Shown in pieces: positions 17,341 through 27,919 of a stretch of 54,878 nucleotides of DNA (positions within the stretch are counted from its first letter, which is position 1; every line of letters begins with the position of its first letter). The notes under the pieces were generated by a model, which saw only the letters and a list, made by a program, of their open reading frames with translations, was not told the DNA's origin and searched no databases. The position numbers were made by a program, and so were the translations under genes. Source of the stretch: an uncultured Desulfobacterales bacterium (lineage in GTDB: Bacteria; Desulfobacterota; Desulfobulbia; Desulfobulbales; Desulfocapsaceae); contig CALGIJ010000037.1 of NCBI GenBank assembly GCA_937915545.1, positions 1-54,878 of the forward strand. The letters run 5' to 3'.

Positions 17341-18488
17341 GCCCGCGCATCATGATCGTCACCGGCGAGGCCTCCGGTGACCTCCATGGCGCCAATCTGC
17401 TGCGCGCTATGCAAAGCCTCCGCCCCGATATGACAGCCTGCGGCATGGGCGGCAGGGAACTGGCCGCCTGCGGTATGGAGATCCTCTGCGACGCCGCCAA
17501 AGTCTCGGTGGTAGGCATCTTCGAGGTTCTCGCCCATCTCGGCGACATCGTCGCCGCGCAGAGGGCGCTGCGCCGCCGCCTGCGACAGGAGCCGCCCGAC
17601 CTGCTCATCCTTATCGACCTGCCCGACTTCAACCTGATGCTTGCAAAGCAGGCCAAGCGCCTGGGGATTCCTGTCTTCTATTATATCAGCCCCCAGGTCT
17701 GGGCCTGGCGCTCGGGACGGATACGGCTGCTGCGCCAGCGAGTCGACAAGATCGGCGTCATCCTTCCCTTCGAGGAGGAATTCTTCCGTCGCCACGGGGT
17801 CGTTGCCGATTATGTCGGCCATCCCCTGCTCGATACGGTGGCGACCTCCATGGGAGGCGATGAGTTCTGCCTGCGGCATGGCATTGCCAGTGACGCCCTG
17901 TGTATCGGCTTGCTTCCCGGCAGCCGCAAACGCGAGATCTCCTCGCTGCTGCCGGACTTCCTCGCTGCTGCCGGTCTTCTGCAGGAGCGGCTCGGAAAGC
18001 GGCCGGTCTTTCTTCTGCCCCAGGCCTCAACCATTGAGGAGGCGGATCTTGATGCCGCCGGCCTCGCTGCGGCGCGGCAAATCCTCGACCTGCGCGTCAT
18101 CCGCGAGGAACGTTACGACATGATGGCCGCCTGCCAGGCGGTCATGGCCGCCTCCGGCACGGTCACCCTGGAACTGGCTATCCTCGGGGTGCCGATGGTG
18201 GTTGCCTATCGTCTCTCCCCGGCGACCTATTTTCTTGCCAAGCTGCTGGTGCGCCTCGATGCCTTCTCCCTTCCCAACCTCATCGCCGGACGCATGGCCG
18301 TTCCCGAACTGCTGCAAAAGGAAGTGACCGCCGCCCGCCTCGCCAACGAAGTGGCTACCCTGCTTCAGGATGGGGCAAAGATGGCGGCGATGCGCCTCTC
18401 CCTCGACGAGGTGCGGCAGCGCCTGGGGCGCCCCGGCGCCTCACAACTGGCGGCGCAAAGCGCCCTGACCCTCCTTCGCCAGGGGTGA
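17337..18488 (+). CDS. lpxB: lipid-A-disaccharide synthase LpxB
   Basis: 383 residues. MIVTGEASGDLHGANLL at the N-terminus and IDLPDFNLMLAKQAKRLGIPVFYYISPQVWAWRSGRI around 86-122 are the LpxB signatures. LLPGSRKREI near 196 and SGTVTLELAILGVPMVVAYR near 275 form the nucleotide-sugar site. It joins UDP-diacylglucosamine and lipid X at the membrane surface. Translation is coupled to the oxidoreductase by an ATGA overlap. Confidence 0.96.
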   Translation: MSPRIMIVTGEASGDLHGANLLRAMQSLRPDMTACGMGGRELAACGMEILCDAAKVSVVGIFEVLAHLGDIVAAQRALRRRLRQEPPDLLILIDLPDFNLMLAKQAKRLGIPVFYYISPQVWAWRSGRIRLLRQRVDKIGVILPFEEEFFRRHGVVADYVGHPLLDTVATSMGGDEFCLRHGIASDALCIGLLPGSRKREISSLLPDFLAAAGLLQERLGKRPVFLLPQASTIEEADLDAAGLAAARQILDLRVIREERYDMMAACQAVMAASGTVTLELAILGVPMVVAYRLSPATYFLAKLLVRLDAFSLPNLIAGRMAVPELLQKEVTAARLANEVATLLQDGAKMAAMRLSLDEVRQRLGRPGASQLAAQSALTLLRQG

Positions 18489-18719
18489 GCTGCAGCCTCC
18501 CGAGGCTGCGGCGAGCGTTTCGCATGCAGGTGCGGAGGATAGGTGTGCTATTTTTTTTATTAGTGTTTTTGCCGTTTCTGGCTGTTCTGTCGGCAGAAAA
18601 ATACTTGTCAGTAGCGTTGCATTAATGCTACCTTTCATTTTTGTAGGAAGTCGGTCCAAGGATTCAAGCCACAGAGGCCTCCGGCAGCGACGGCGCTGCC
18701 CTGCATAACGGGGTGAATC

Positions 18720-19232
18720 ATGAAATATTTTGCGATGTTCTGCGTTGTCGTGACCATTGCCGTCTTCGCCAATCTCGTCCATGAATCGAAAATGCTCTCC
18801 TATCTGTCGAGCGACCCCGAGGTGTGCATCACCTGTCATCCCATGAACGTCCACTACGAGACCTGGCTGCATAGTTCCCATCGCAGCAAGGCGACCTGCG
18901 TCGACTGCCATCTGCCCCACGATTCGGTTGTCAATAAGTATCTCGCCAAGGCCCGCGACGGCTACAACCACTCGGTGGCCATGACCTTCAAGACCTACGG
19001 CGCCAACCTTCGCGTCAGCGATGACGCCGCACGCAGAATTCAGGACAACTGCATCTCCTGCCACCGTGAAGCGGTGTCACAGATGCTCGCCAACAGCTCT
19101 CTTTACGAAAAACCGGGAAAAGACCCGGTGGCGACAGGGCGCACCTGCTGGCAGTGTCATCGCGGGGTGCCCCATGGCACCATGCGCAATCTCATGGCTA
19201 CCCAGAATAATTTCACGATAAAGCCGCTGTAA
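18720..19232 (+). CDS. nrfH: cytochrome c nitrite reductase membrane subunit NrfH
   Basis: 170 residues with one N-terminal membrane anchor (YFAMFCVVVTIAVFANLV) and four c-type haem motifs: CITCH, CVDCH, CISCH and CWQCH. NapC/NirT family. It takes electrons from menaquinol and passes them to NrfA. It begins 231 bp after lpxB and 23 bp before nrfA, forming a two-gene nrfHA operon typical of delta- and epsilon-proteobacteria. Confidence 0.95.
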   Translation: MKYFAMFCVVVTIAVFANLVHESKMLSYLSSDPEVCITCHPMNVHYETWLHSSHRSKATCVDCHLPHDSVVNKYLAKARDGYNHSVAMTFKTYGANLRVSDDAARRIQDNCISCHREAVSQMLANSSLYEKPGKDPVATGRTCWQCHRGVPHGTMRNLMATQNNFTIKPL

Positions 19233-19255
19233 GGATTTCAATCGGGAGGATGTCT

Positions 19256-20758
19256 ATGAAAAAGTCATTGGTTGTTGCCTCTCTTTGCGTGCTGGTCACC
19301 GTGCCCATGGCGCTGCTGACCGTGTCGATCAAAGAGAACAAGGCCGAACAACAGGCCATCGGTGCGGTGCCAGCGATCAAGGATTTCGAGACCCGTTCCT
19401 CGGAGTGGGGCAAGCACTATCCGCGGCAGTACGATACCTACATGCAGACCAGAAAGAGTGACGATATCACCGACGTCGTCAAACAGAATCCTGAACTGGT
19501 GGTGATGTGGGCAGGGTATCCCTTCTCCAAGGATTATAACAAGCCGCGCGGCCATTACTACGCCCTCGAAGACAATATCAATACCCTGCGTACCGCCGCC
19601 CCAGTAGACAAGAACAGCGGTCCTCTGCCCACCGCCTGCTGGACCTGCAAGTCGCCGGACGTGCCTCGCCTGATCAAGCGAGACGGGGAGCTCGAGTATT
19701 TCACCGGCAAGTGGGCGAAGTATGGTGACGAAGTGGCCAACACCATCGGCTGCGGCGACTGCCACGACAACAAGACCATGAAGCTGGCCATCTCCCGTGA
19801 CTACCTCAAACGGGCCCTGGACGCCGAAGGCAGCCTCAAGGCCGCCGATGCCACCCATCAGGATCTGCGCTCCCTGGTCTGTGCGCAGTGTCACGCCGAA
19901 TACTATTTCCGCAAGACCGAGTGGGAAGACAAGGGCACCAAGAAGACAGCTGCGGTAGTGACCTTTCCGTGGAGCAAGGGCTTCTCCGCCGAGAGCATGG
20001 AAGCCTTCTACGACGAGTACAATTTCTCAGACTGGACCCACCAGCTGAGCAAGGCGCCGATGATCAAGGCGCAGCATCCCGATTACGAGACCTTCGTTAC
20101 CGGGGTGCACAGCCGCAACGGGCTCGCCTGTGCCGACTGCCATATGCCCTATGTTCGCGAAGGCGGGGTGAAATACTCAAGCCATAAGGTTGGCAGCCCG
20201 CTGGACAACATCGCCAACACCTGCCTCAACTGCCACAAAGGCACCGAGAAGGAGTTCCGCGAGACTGTCGAGAAGAAGCTGAAGAGAAAGGATGAACTCG
20301 CCGCCATGGCCATGGACATTCTCGCCAGAGCCCACCTCGAAGCGGCCAAGGCCTGGGAACTGGGGGCTACTGCCGAGGAGATGAAAGCCGCGCTGCAGGA
20401 TATCCGTCACGGCCAGTGGCGCTGGGACTATGCCGTCGCCGGTCATGGCGCATTCTTCCATGCCCCGGAAGAGACCCTGCGGGTTCTCGCCGGAGCGATC
20501 AACAAGGGGCAGGATGCGCGCCTCAAGCTGCGCATCGTGCTTGCCAAGTACAATGCCGCCGATTATGTCGCACCGGATTTTTCCACCAAAGAAAAGGGCC
20601 AGCAACTGGTGGGCATGGACTTCGCCAAACTCGTCGAGGAGAAGAAGACCTTCCTTGGCGGCTTGCGTCAGGAGTGGATCAAACAACAGGAAGCCAAAGG
20701 GATTTATGATCCCGAGTCGCGCAAGGATATGAAGCTGAAAACCTCGTACCTGCAGTAA
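19256..20758 (+). CDS. nrfA: ammonia-forming pentahaem nitrite reductase NrfA
   Basis: 500 residues from the ATG at 19256, which has GGGAGG at good spacing; the ATG at 19250 is too close to it. N-terminal export signal or anchor (SLVVASLCVLVTVPMALLTV). Haem motifs in order: CWTCK (active-site haem with Lys ligand), CGDCH, CAQCH, CADCH and CLNCH. The CxxCK is diagnostic of NrfA. It reduces nitrite to ammonium with six electrons in the periplasm. A very strong hairpin terminates the operon. Confidence 0.97.
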   Translation: MKKSLVVASLCVLVTVPMALLTVSIKENKAEQQAIGAVPAIKDFETRSSEWGKHYPRQYDTYMQTRKSDDITDVVKQNPELVVMWAGYPFSKDYNKPRGHYYALEDNINTLRTAAPVDKNSGPLPTACWTCKSPDVPRLIKRDGELEYFTGKWAKYGDEVANTIGCGDCHDNKTMKLAISRDYLKRALDAEGSLKAADATHQDLRSLVCAQCHAEYYFRKTEWEDKGTKKTAAVVTFPWSKGFSAESMEAFYDEYNFSDWTHQLSKAPMIKAQHPDYETFVTGVHSRNGLACADCHMPYVREGGVKYSSHKVGSPLDNIANTCLNCHKGTEKEFRETVEKKLKRKDELAAMAMDILARAHLEAAKAWELGATAEEMKAALQDIRHGQWRWDYAVAGHGAFFHAPEETLRVLAGAINKGQDARLKLRIVLAKYNAADYVAPDFSTKEKGQQLVGMDFAKLVEEKKTFLGGLRQEWIKQQEAKGIYDPESRKDMKLKTSYLQ

Positions 20759-20776
20759 GGGGCTCCTGTAATTACG

Positions 20777-20829
20777 ACAAAACGGGCGGGTCCGGCTGGA
20801 TGATCTCCAGCCGGACCCGCCCGTTTTGT
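20777..20829. terminator. bidirectional terminator, 23-bp perfect stem
   Basis: 20777-20799 and 20807-20829 are exact reverse complements (ACAAAACGGGCGGGTCCGGC... arm) with a 7-nt loop. The outer pairs give a T-tract in each direction. It serves nrfA, and the convergent molybdopterin gene reading from the right may use it too. Confidence 0.93.
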
Positions 20830-21034
20830 GTTGCAGCAGGCGTGAAGAGTGCCTGGGATGGCTTTCGTGCTTGCCCTCTTCTGGCGGCGGATGCTCTATA
20901 GGGTGTCTGTCTGCCGTGTGGTTGGACGAGTGGCGGCTCTGCCATTTGCCTTGAGCAGTGACCTCCGGTAATTCCTTCCCCGGCGCAGCCATGAACCGGC
21001 AAAGGGGGGGCGCATCCCCTTGAGGCGATCGATT

Positions 21035-22060
21035 CTACTTGCCGAAATGGCAGGAGGGGTAGCGGCAGGTCGGACAGTTGCGGCACAGGCCGCCGTGGCC
21101 CATGTCGGCGAGCAGGCTGCGGTCGATCTTCTCGCCACAGAGGACCCTCGGCAGGACGAGGTCGAGCACCGTTATCTTGTGGAACATGCCGCAGGCGGGG
21201 ACGCCGAGGATGGGCACACTGCCGATGCGTGCCGAGAGGAACATCGCACCCGGCAACACCGGAGTACCGTAGACCACCTCAGTGGCTCCGGCGAAGAGGA
21301 TGCCCTCGCGGGTGACGTCGTCGGGGTCCACCGACATGCCGCCGCTGGTGATGATGAGATCGGCACCGCCATCGAGGGAGGCCCTGATTTCTGCGGCGAT
21401 GCGCTCTTTGTCGTCGGGAGCGAAGCGCACTTCCCTGACCTCCGAGCCGAGACTCCTAGCCTTGTCACGCAACACCTCTTCGAACTTGTCCTTGATGCGA
21501 CCGTAGAACACCTCGTTGCCGGTAATCACCAGGCCGATGCCGGCGCGGCGCAGGGGGGCGACCGACACCACCCCGCCGCCTTTGCCGGCGATCTGCGCCG
21601 CTTCAACCACCAGGGAGCGGCTACCCACCAGGGGGATGAGCCGCGTGGCGGCAACGGTCTCCCCGGCGGTTACCGGCGTCGCGTCGTGGAGGGTGGCGCA
21701 CATCACCTCGCCAAGGAGGTTGAACTGCCTCAAGGCCTCCTTGTCGACGCGCAACAGTCCATCGACGGCTGCCTTGATGGCGATCTTGCCCTCCTCAGGG
21801 AGGTTGGCGAAGAGCACCCCGCGTCCCGCCAGCGAGGAGGCGAGAAGCATTGCCGCCTCGTCCTCGTGGATCTCATCGGGGCCAAGGGAAAGCACGTAGA
21901 GATGGTCCTTGCCAAGGCGTTTGAGGTGTTCGATGTCTTCCGTGCGGACAATATGCCCCTTCTTGAAGGCGGCGCCTTTTTTCACCCCCTTGACGATCTC
22001 GGTGATATCGTGGGCGAGCACCATGCCCACCGCTTCTTCCACCGCCACTGTATCCGCCAT
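21035..22060 (-). CDS. molybdopterin-binding protein (MoeA/CinA-like) with Cys-rich tail
   Basis: 341 residues. The C-terminal half is a MoCF/MoeA-type molybdopterin-binding domain: GLVITGNEVFYGRIKDKF, ADLIITSGGMSVDPDDVT (GGxS-x-D motif) and GTPVLPGAMF. The N-terminal part begins VAVEEAVGMVLAHDITEI, a short MoeA domain. The end has GLCRNCPTCRYPSCHFGK, four cysteines spaced CxxCxxCx4C that could bind metal. MoeA itself is longer (about 400), so this is a separate family found in anaerobes; a role in molybdenum or tungsten cofactor handling is likely. Confidence 0.85.
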   Translation of the reverse strand: MADTVAVEEAVGMVLAHDITEIVKGVKKGAAFKKGHIVRTEDIEHLKRLGKDHLYVLSLGPDEIHEDEAAMLLASSLAGRGVLFANLPEEGKIAIKAAVDGLLRVDKEALRQFNLLGEVMCATLHDATPVTAGETVAATRLIPLVGSRSLVVEAAQIAGKGGGVVSVAPLRRAGIGLVITGNEVFYGRIKDKFEEVLRDKARSLGSEVREVRFAPDDKERIAAEIRASLDGGADLIITSGGMSVDPDDVTREGILFAGATEVVYGTPVLPGAMFLSARIGSVPILGVPACGMFHKITVLDLVLPRVLCGEKIDRSLLADMGHGGLCRNCPTCRYPSCHFGK

Positions 22061-22157
22061 GACGCACCTGCTTTTTTGAAATTGCGGCTGAAAGCCACGT
22101 TTCGCTGCCGCCGTTTTCTGCCATTACAGCCCCAGGGGGCGGCAAGAGCGTTAGCTG

Positions 22158-23435
<1,278 letters not shown>

Positions 23436-23439
23436 GGTT

Positions 23440-23829
23440 TCATCCCTCCTGCGGGCGGAGGCCGCCGTAGTAGGTCAGGCCCTGGGTGTCGGTCTCGAGC
23501 ACGGTGACGCTGTAGAGGGCATAGGTGTCGCTGGCCAGGCGGGGACGAAGCTCATCGAAGAGGAAGGCGGCGATATGCTCTGACGAGGGGTTTTGGTCCT
23601 GGAACCAGGGCAACGTATTGAGGTCGCGGTGATCGAGTTTGTCGATGGCCTCCTTGACGATTCGCTTCAGGACTTTGAAGTCGATGCCCATGCCGCAGCT
23701 GTCGACGCTGGTGGCGCGGACCGTCACCCTGACCTTCCAGTTATGGCCGTGGGGTTTTTCGCAATCTCCGGGGTAGTCGCGCAGGTGGTGGGCTCCGGCG
23801 AAGTGGGTATCGATGAAAATATCAAACAT
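23440..23829 (-). CDS. queD: 6-carboxytetrahydropterin synthase QueD
   Basis: 129 residues. Zinc-binding histidines are in DTHFAGAHHL and PHGHNW, the catalytic Cys in GDCEKPHGHNW, and LDHRDLN and PSSEHIA complete the PTPS/QueD fold. It converts dihydroneopterin triphosphate to 6-carboxytetrahydropterin for queuosine. First gene of a two-gene operon with the UDP-sugar dehydrogenase. I looked for a preQ1 riboswitch upstream and did not see one. Confidence 0.93.
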   Translation of the reverse strand: MFDIFIDTHFAGAHHLRDYPGDCEKPHGHNWKVRVTVRATSVDSCGMGIDFKVLKRIVKEAIDKLDHRDLNTLPWFQDQNPSSEHIAAFLFDELRPRLASDTYALYSVTVLETDTQGLTYYGGLRPQEG

Positions 23830-24284
23830 CCTGTTCTCCTTCGGGTCGAGTCGGCTCTTATGGCGGCGGCCGGCATGCAGATAGCGCAGGCAGATAGGCC
23901 GCTGTCGCTTTCGGCGGAATGTAATACCTTAACCGTGCTTCGTCACCCCTTTTTCCCAAAGATCAGAGGAGAAGCAAAGCCGCAAGAAGCTGCGGCGACT
24001 GGCTGAAAACCTTTGCCATTTTCGTTTACTTGACTAGACTGGCGCGGATACAGCGCGCCACGGAAGCAAGCGATGCCACCCCTCCCTGACTGTCTGCACG
24101 CATGACTCGCAGAGGACCGGCTGCGACCGCCGCGCTGACCATGTTCGGGCTTGCCCGAAGAAGCCGTGAGATGCGCGGAAGGGCAGTGAGACATCAGCAA
24201 TCGCTGCCGATGGCGGTGTTGTCTGGTCAGTGAGCTTTCCACCATAGTTTGGCACTGCATGCGTTGCCAGCCGTCGAAAACGCC
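23830..24284. other. divergent intergenic region queD/trmN6
   Basis: About 450 bp of GC-rich DNA between divergent genes. Open frames here lack family features and run antisense. It must contain promoters for both sides, but I cannot place -10/-35 boxes confidently. Short inverted segments such as CGGGCTTGCCCG near 24142 are present. No RNA gene recognised. Confidence 0.4.
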
Positions 24285-25061
24285 ATGACCAAAGAATACA
24301 GCGAGCATCAGCCGACGAGTATCGACACCCTTTACGAGGGCGCCCTGAGCCTGCGTCAACACCTCCACGGCTACCGCTTCTCCATCGATGCGGTGCTCCT
24401 CGCCCATTTCGTCAGCTGCCCCTCTGGCGTGCGCCTTGTCGACCTGGGCACCGGCTGCGGGGTGGTGCTGCTCACCCTCCTCTACCGTTGGGGGGCGGCG
24501 GTGCAGGAGGCCGTCGGCATCGAGGCACAGTCCTCCCTGGCCGGTCTTGCCGCGGAAAACCTCGCCTTGAATGGTTTTGCCACTAAAGGTGTTATTCTTC
24601 ATGCAGATTTCCGCCGGATCGACAAGCAACTGGCTGCCGAGTCCTTCGATCTGGCGGTATGCAACCCGCCCTTTTTCGCCCTCGGCAGTGGCCGCGCCAA
24701 TCCCGGCGAAGAGGAGCGACTGGCACGTCACCAGGTGCTCGGCGGAATTGACGAGGTCTTTGCCGCAGCGGCCTTCCTGGTGCGCAATCGCGGTTCGGTG
24801 GCCATCATCTACCCGGCTGAGAAGCTTGGTGAGGCGATCGTTGCGGCGAGAAACCACCGCCTCGAGCTCAAGCGTCTTCGCCTGGTGTACAGCTATCCTC
24901 TGGGGGAGGCCCGGGCGCGACTGGCGCTCCTCGAGTATCGCAAGAACGGCGGTGGGGGTGTGGAGGTCTTGCCGCCGTTTTTCATATATCAGCAAAAAAA
25001 TGGTGCATTTAGCGAAGAAATGGAGAACTTTTACCGAGCCAACCCTGCCTCTGTCCGCTAA
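24285..25061 (+). CDS. trmN6: tRNA1(Val) (adenine37-N6)-methyltransferase family protein
   Basis: 258 residues from MTKEYSEHQ; an upstream start at 24249 adds residues without family character. SAM motif I VDLGTGCGVVLLTLL near residue 60, and the N6-adenine motif CNPPFFALGSGR near 130. IDAVLLAHF and the C-terminal LEYRK segment fit the YfiC/TrmN6 family. It methylates A37 of tRNA1(Val) in E. coli; substrate here is by family. It lies 30 bp before comM. Confidence 0.85.
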   Translation: MTKEYSEHQPTSIDTLYEGALSLRQHLHGYRFSIDAVLLAHFVSCPSGVRLVDLGTGCGVVLLTLLYRWGAAVQEAVGIEAQSSLAGLAAENLALNGFATKGVILHADFRRIDKQLAAESFDLAVCNPPFFALGSGRANPGEEERLARHQVLGGIDEVFAAAAFLVRNRGSVAIIYPAEKLGEAIVAARNHRLELKRLRLVYSYPLGEARARLALLEYRKNGGGGVEVLPPFFIYQQKNGAFSEEMENFYRANPASVR

Positions 25062-25091
25062 CCACCGAGATCGCATCGCCCCTCTGTCACC

Positions 25092-25811
25092 ATGCTCGCC
25101 ATCCTCTCCAGTTGCACCGTAATCGGCATCAATGGCTGGATCATCCAGGTGGAGGTCGATGTTTCCGGGGGGCTGCCGAGCTTTTCCACCGTGGGCCTTC
25201 CCGACAGCTCGGTGCGCGAGAGCAAGGACCGGGTCAAGGCCGCGATCAGCAACTGCGGCTATTCCTTTCCCAGCAAACGAGTCACCGTCAATCTTGCCCC
25301 GGCCGATCTCAAGAAGGAAGGGGCCGGCTTCGACCTGCCCATCGCTATCGGCATCCTCGAAGCCACCGCGATCCTGCAGCGGCAGCGCCCGGGACGCTAC
25401 TGCGTGGTCGGCGAGCTGTCCCTCGATGGTGCGGTGCGTCGTGTCAACGGCATCTTGCCGATGATCCTCGCCGCCCGTGAACAGGGTTTCACTGGTATCC
25501 TCATCCCCGCCGAAAACCGTGAGGAGGCCGAGGTTTCGCCAACTGGAATCGATATCGTTCCCGTAGCATCTCTCTCCGAGACGGTGGAGTTTCTCGCCGG
25601 CGCTTTCGACCCCGGCGTGGTAGCGCGAAGGGAACTGCGCCGCCCTGACGCCACCTCCTACGACGTCGATTTCAACGACATCAGAGGCCAGCGCCAGGTG
25701 AAGAGGGCGCTGGAGATCGCCGCCTGCGGAGGGCACAATCTCCTTCTCGAGGGGCCGCCTGGCTCAGGAAAGACCATGTTGGCGCGGCGTTTTCCAACCA
25801 TTCTATCCTAA
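25092..25811 (+). pseudogene. comM: comM (YifB/Mg-chelatase family) 5' part, cut by element B
   Basis: 239 codons. The ComM N-terminal Lon-like domain (VEVDVSGGLPSFSTVGLPD..., KKEGAGFDLPIAIGIL, YCVVGELSLDGAVRRV) is followed by the AAA Walker A LLEGPPGSGKTMLARRF. The frame stays in register to the ACC codon at 25797, crosses into element B DNA and stops three codons later. ComM is a hexameric branch-migration helicase that helps integrate DNA in natural transformation. The product made now would lack Walker B and all C-terminal domains. Confidence 0.95.
25797..25801. other. left attachment site (attL) of element B
   Basis: The ACCAT at 25797-25801, preceded by TTCC plus one differing base, is shared with 47902-47906. 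Left of it is GC-rich comM; right of it AT-rich element DNA begins. Rejoining the two comM parts across this pentamer restores one frame of about 515 codons. Confidence 0.85.
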
Positions 25812-26623
25812 TCAGGACTTGTTTGCTTCTAGTAAATTTAGGTGTTTACAGTTGTTTGCCTGTTCAAACTAGTGCAAAAACCTCAGAACAAAAGGGCAGG
25901 GGTATTAAAGAGGAAGATAAACACTACACTTTTTCCTGCCCAACAAGCTGAGCCATGGTTTCAACTAATCGAAAATGGCGACTATCAAAACACTTGTCGA
26001 AACAAACCCACCACTCTGTAAAGATGATATCAGTTGACCGGCTTGTCTGAAGTTTAGCAGTATTTTGCCTTCTGATCATTTCACTTCCACCTCACAAAGC
26101 GTCAGAGCATCTCTGCAAATATCATCCAGCCTACTGATTCATTTTTTCTTGCGGGCTGCAGCGCACATCTTCAATTTAGAATCGCTCGATACTGACGCGC
26201 AAACAGGCAAACGTCCTTACGGTTTTACTGAGTACTCCCACTCAAAATAATCCAGGATCGTCTTGTCATGGCATCACTTAAATCTATCATTAATTTGCAA
26301 GCATGTTTTTGTATGTCATGTCAGTTATATGTTGTAATAACATGGTATTAAAGATTTTTTTTTAGTGAAAAATAGGAATTGCAGTTTGATCTTCCGCAAT
26401 TTGCAAACCGGATTTTTTCCGCTAAAGTGAACTTGCTTTCCTTTTCCCAGGAAAATGATTGAAATTGAATATGACGAAACGCCCTCATATATTCATCATT
26501 TCAATGTCTTACTATGTTGAATGTCGTCGCGGCGTGAATTTTGCATAAAGATTTCCGCCTACACACAAGGTACGTTAATGTAATAGTTTTTCTTTTAGTT
26601 TCTTGAAAATGGGGAGAAGGAAA
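25802..26623. other. left end of element B, non-coding
   Basis: AT-rich, no credible gene (a 61-codon frame at 26065 is not supported). TTGCAGTTTGA at 26379 and TTTGCAAACC at 26399 resemble the iteron of element A rather than B. If the element circularises, this stretch lies directly after the integrase gene, whose frame would continue here for about 44 codons. Confidence 0.4.
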
Positions 26624-27379
26624 ATGAAAAAGATTTTTTCTGCAGGCCTCGCAACAGGACTCTTTGTCGTGGGTTTATTTGGAGTTAGTCAAGCAGATAC
26701 TATCTCTTTAACTGGGACAATTCGTGATTTTAAAGACAGTCATCCTGACATGGAAAGCACCCTTGGGGTTGATCCCGGCATCGTTCAAACAACTTTAGGT
26801 GCAGACGGAAAGCCTGTTTATGCAGGCTTGGCAGGTAATCCAACAACACATGGAGTCGATGCCTTCAACCAATGGTATAACGATACTCCAGGAATAAATC
26901 AGAGTGGTGATCTGGAAATTACTCTAAATGACATTGGCGGAGGTGTGTATAGCTATAGTAACAACTCTTTTTTCCCAATAGACGGCCAATATTTTGGTAA
27001 CGAGGGCAGAATACACAATTATCATTTCACGTATGAAATTAATTCAGCTTTCACCTATCTGGGCAATGAATTTTTCACTTTCACTGGGGATGATGACTTG
27101 TGGGTTTTCATTAATGACCAACTGGTAATTGATCTTGGCGGAGTGCATGGTGCTATGTCGAAAAGTGTAAACCTTGACAGCCTTGGTTTAACATTAGGTG
27201 AAAAATATGCTTTCGATCTTTTCTTTGCTGAAAGACACACTGTAGCTTCTAATTTCCGTATCGACACCTCGATACAAATTGAACCAAACAACCCAGTTCC
27301 AGAGCCAGCTACCATGCTCCTTTTCGGTACAGGCTTGGCAGGCCTTGTAGGTACACGGTGTAGAAGAAAGAAAAAGTAA
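26624..27379 (+). CDS. fibro-slime domain protein with PEP-CTERM sorting signal
   Basis: 251 residues from ATG AAA AAG. Signal peptide MKKIFSAGLATGLFVVGLFG...QAD. The middle has the fibro-slime fold: SLTGTIRDFKDSHPDME, FTYEINSAFTYLGNEFFTFTGDDDLWVFINDQLVIDLGGVHG-type core and LFFAERHTVASNF. The end is VPEPATMLLFGTGLAGLVG plus TRCRRKKK: a PEP motif, a membrane helix and a basic tail recognised by exosortase. It is exported and probably carbohydrate- or matrix-associated. No exosortase gene is in this window, so a host one is required. An odd cargo for an integrative element. Confidence 0.9.
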   Translation: MKKIFSAGLATGLFVVGLFGVSQADTISLTGTIRDFKDSHPDMESTLGVDPGIVQTTLGADGKPVYAGLAGNPTTHGVDAFNQWYNDTPGINQSGDLEITLNDIGGGVYSYSNNSFFPIDGQYFGNEGRIHNYHFTYEINSAFTYLGNEFFTFTGDDDLWVFINDQLVIDLGGVHGAMSKSVNLDSLGLTLGEKYAFDLFFAERHTVASNFRIDTSIQIEPNNPVPEPATMLLFGTGLAGLVGTRCRRKKK

Positions 27380-27403
27380 CATTCCTCTATTCCGGAATAC
27401 GTG

Positions 27404-27435
27404 GGCAGGGTCAGAAACGACCCTGCCTTTTTTTT
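27404..27435 (+). terminator. intrinsic terminator of the fibro-slime gene
   Basis: GGCAGGGTC (27404-27412) pairs with GACCCTGCC (27419-27427), 6-nt loop, followed by eight Ts, 25 bp after the stop codon. Confidence 0.93.
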
Positions 27436-27919
27436 CCTCACAAAAGACACTTCCAGATTATCAACCTATCGAGTTGTTCCAACAACCACCTCATTTGCAT
27501 GACACTATTTTTTTTTGAGCACGGAGGACAGTCAAACATGCTGTTTGAGTGCCTGTTACTCTATGCGAAAAAGCTGAAGTATATAAACGGAATGTCAAAA
27601 TGCGTCAATCGTCTGCGATTTTGACTATCATTACGGATAAAACCTTAGGTCGAAAATATTAATATTCTTTAATTGCAAGCAATTACCTCATGTCATGCTG
27701 GCTCTAGCATTTCCCACCATATTAACCTAATAAAATACATTTTTATTGCTATATATCCGGTTGGTTATCGTGACACAAAATCGTACGGCGATCATGGGTT
27801 GAGGGGAAGGGCAGGTGTAGCTGGGGACATGGATGTAGTCACCGCTACAGACCCTGAAGCACCAAGGAGACAGACGACAAATATTTTTCAGTCAGACTTG
27901 GCTCGGATAAAAGGCGCAC
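27436..27919. other. non-coding stretch before the IS630 remnant
   Basis: No gene recognised. AT-rich with scattered short frames. The transposase remnant ends near 27920 without its last catalytic part, so this DNA either replaced the missing end or is the flank of an old deletion. Confidence 0.35.

Noticed and set aside
16740..17879. Minus-strand frame of 379 codons opposite the Gfo/Idh and lpxB genes
   Set aside because: Shadow of two well-supported genes.
23830..24284. preQ1 riboswitch upstream of queD
   Set aside because: No matching aptamer hairpin and A-rich tail seen on the minus strand before the queD start.
23943..25736. Minus-strand open frame of 597 codons
   Set aside because: It lies antisense to trmN6 and comM, which have clear family motifs; the translation is low-complexity His/Gly/Arg-rich, typical of GC-rich antisense frames.
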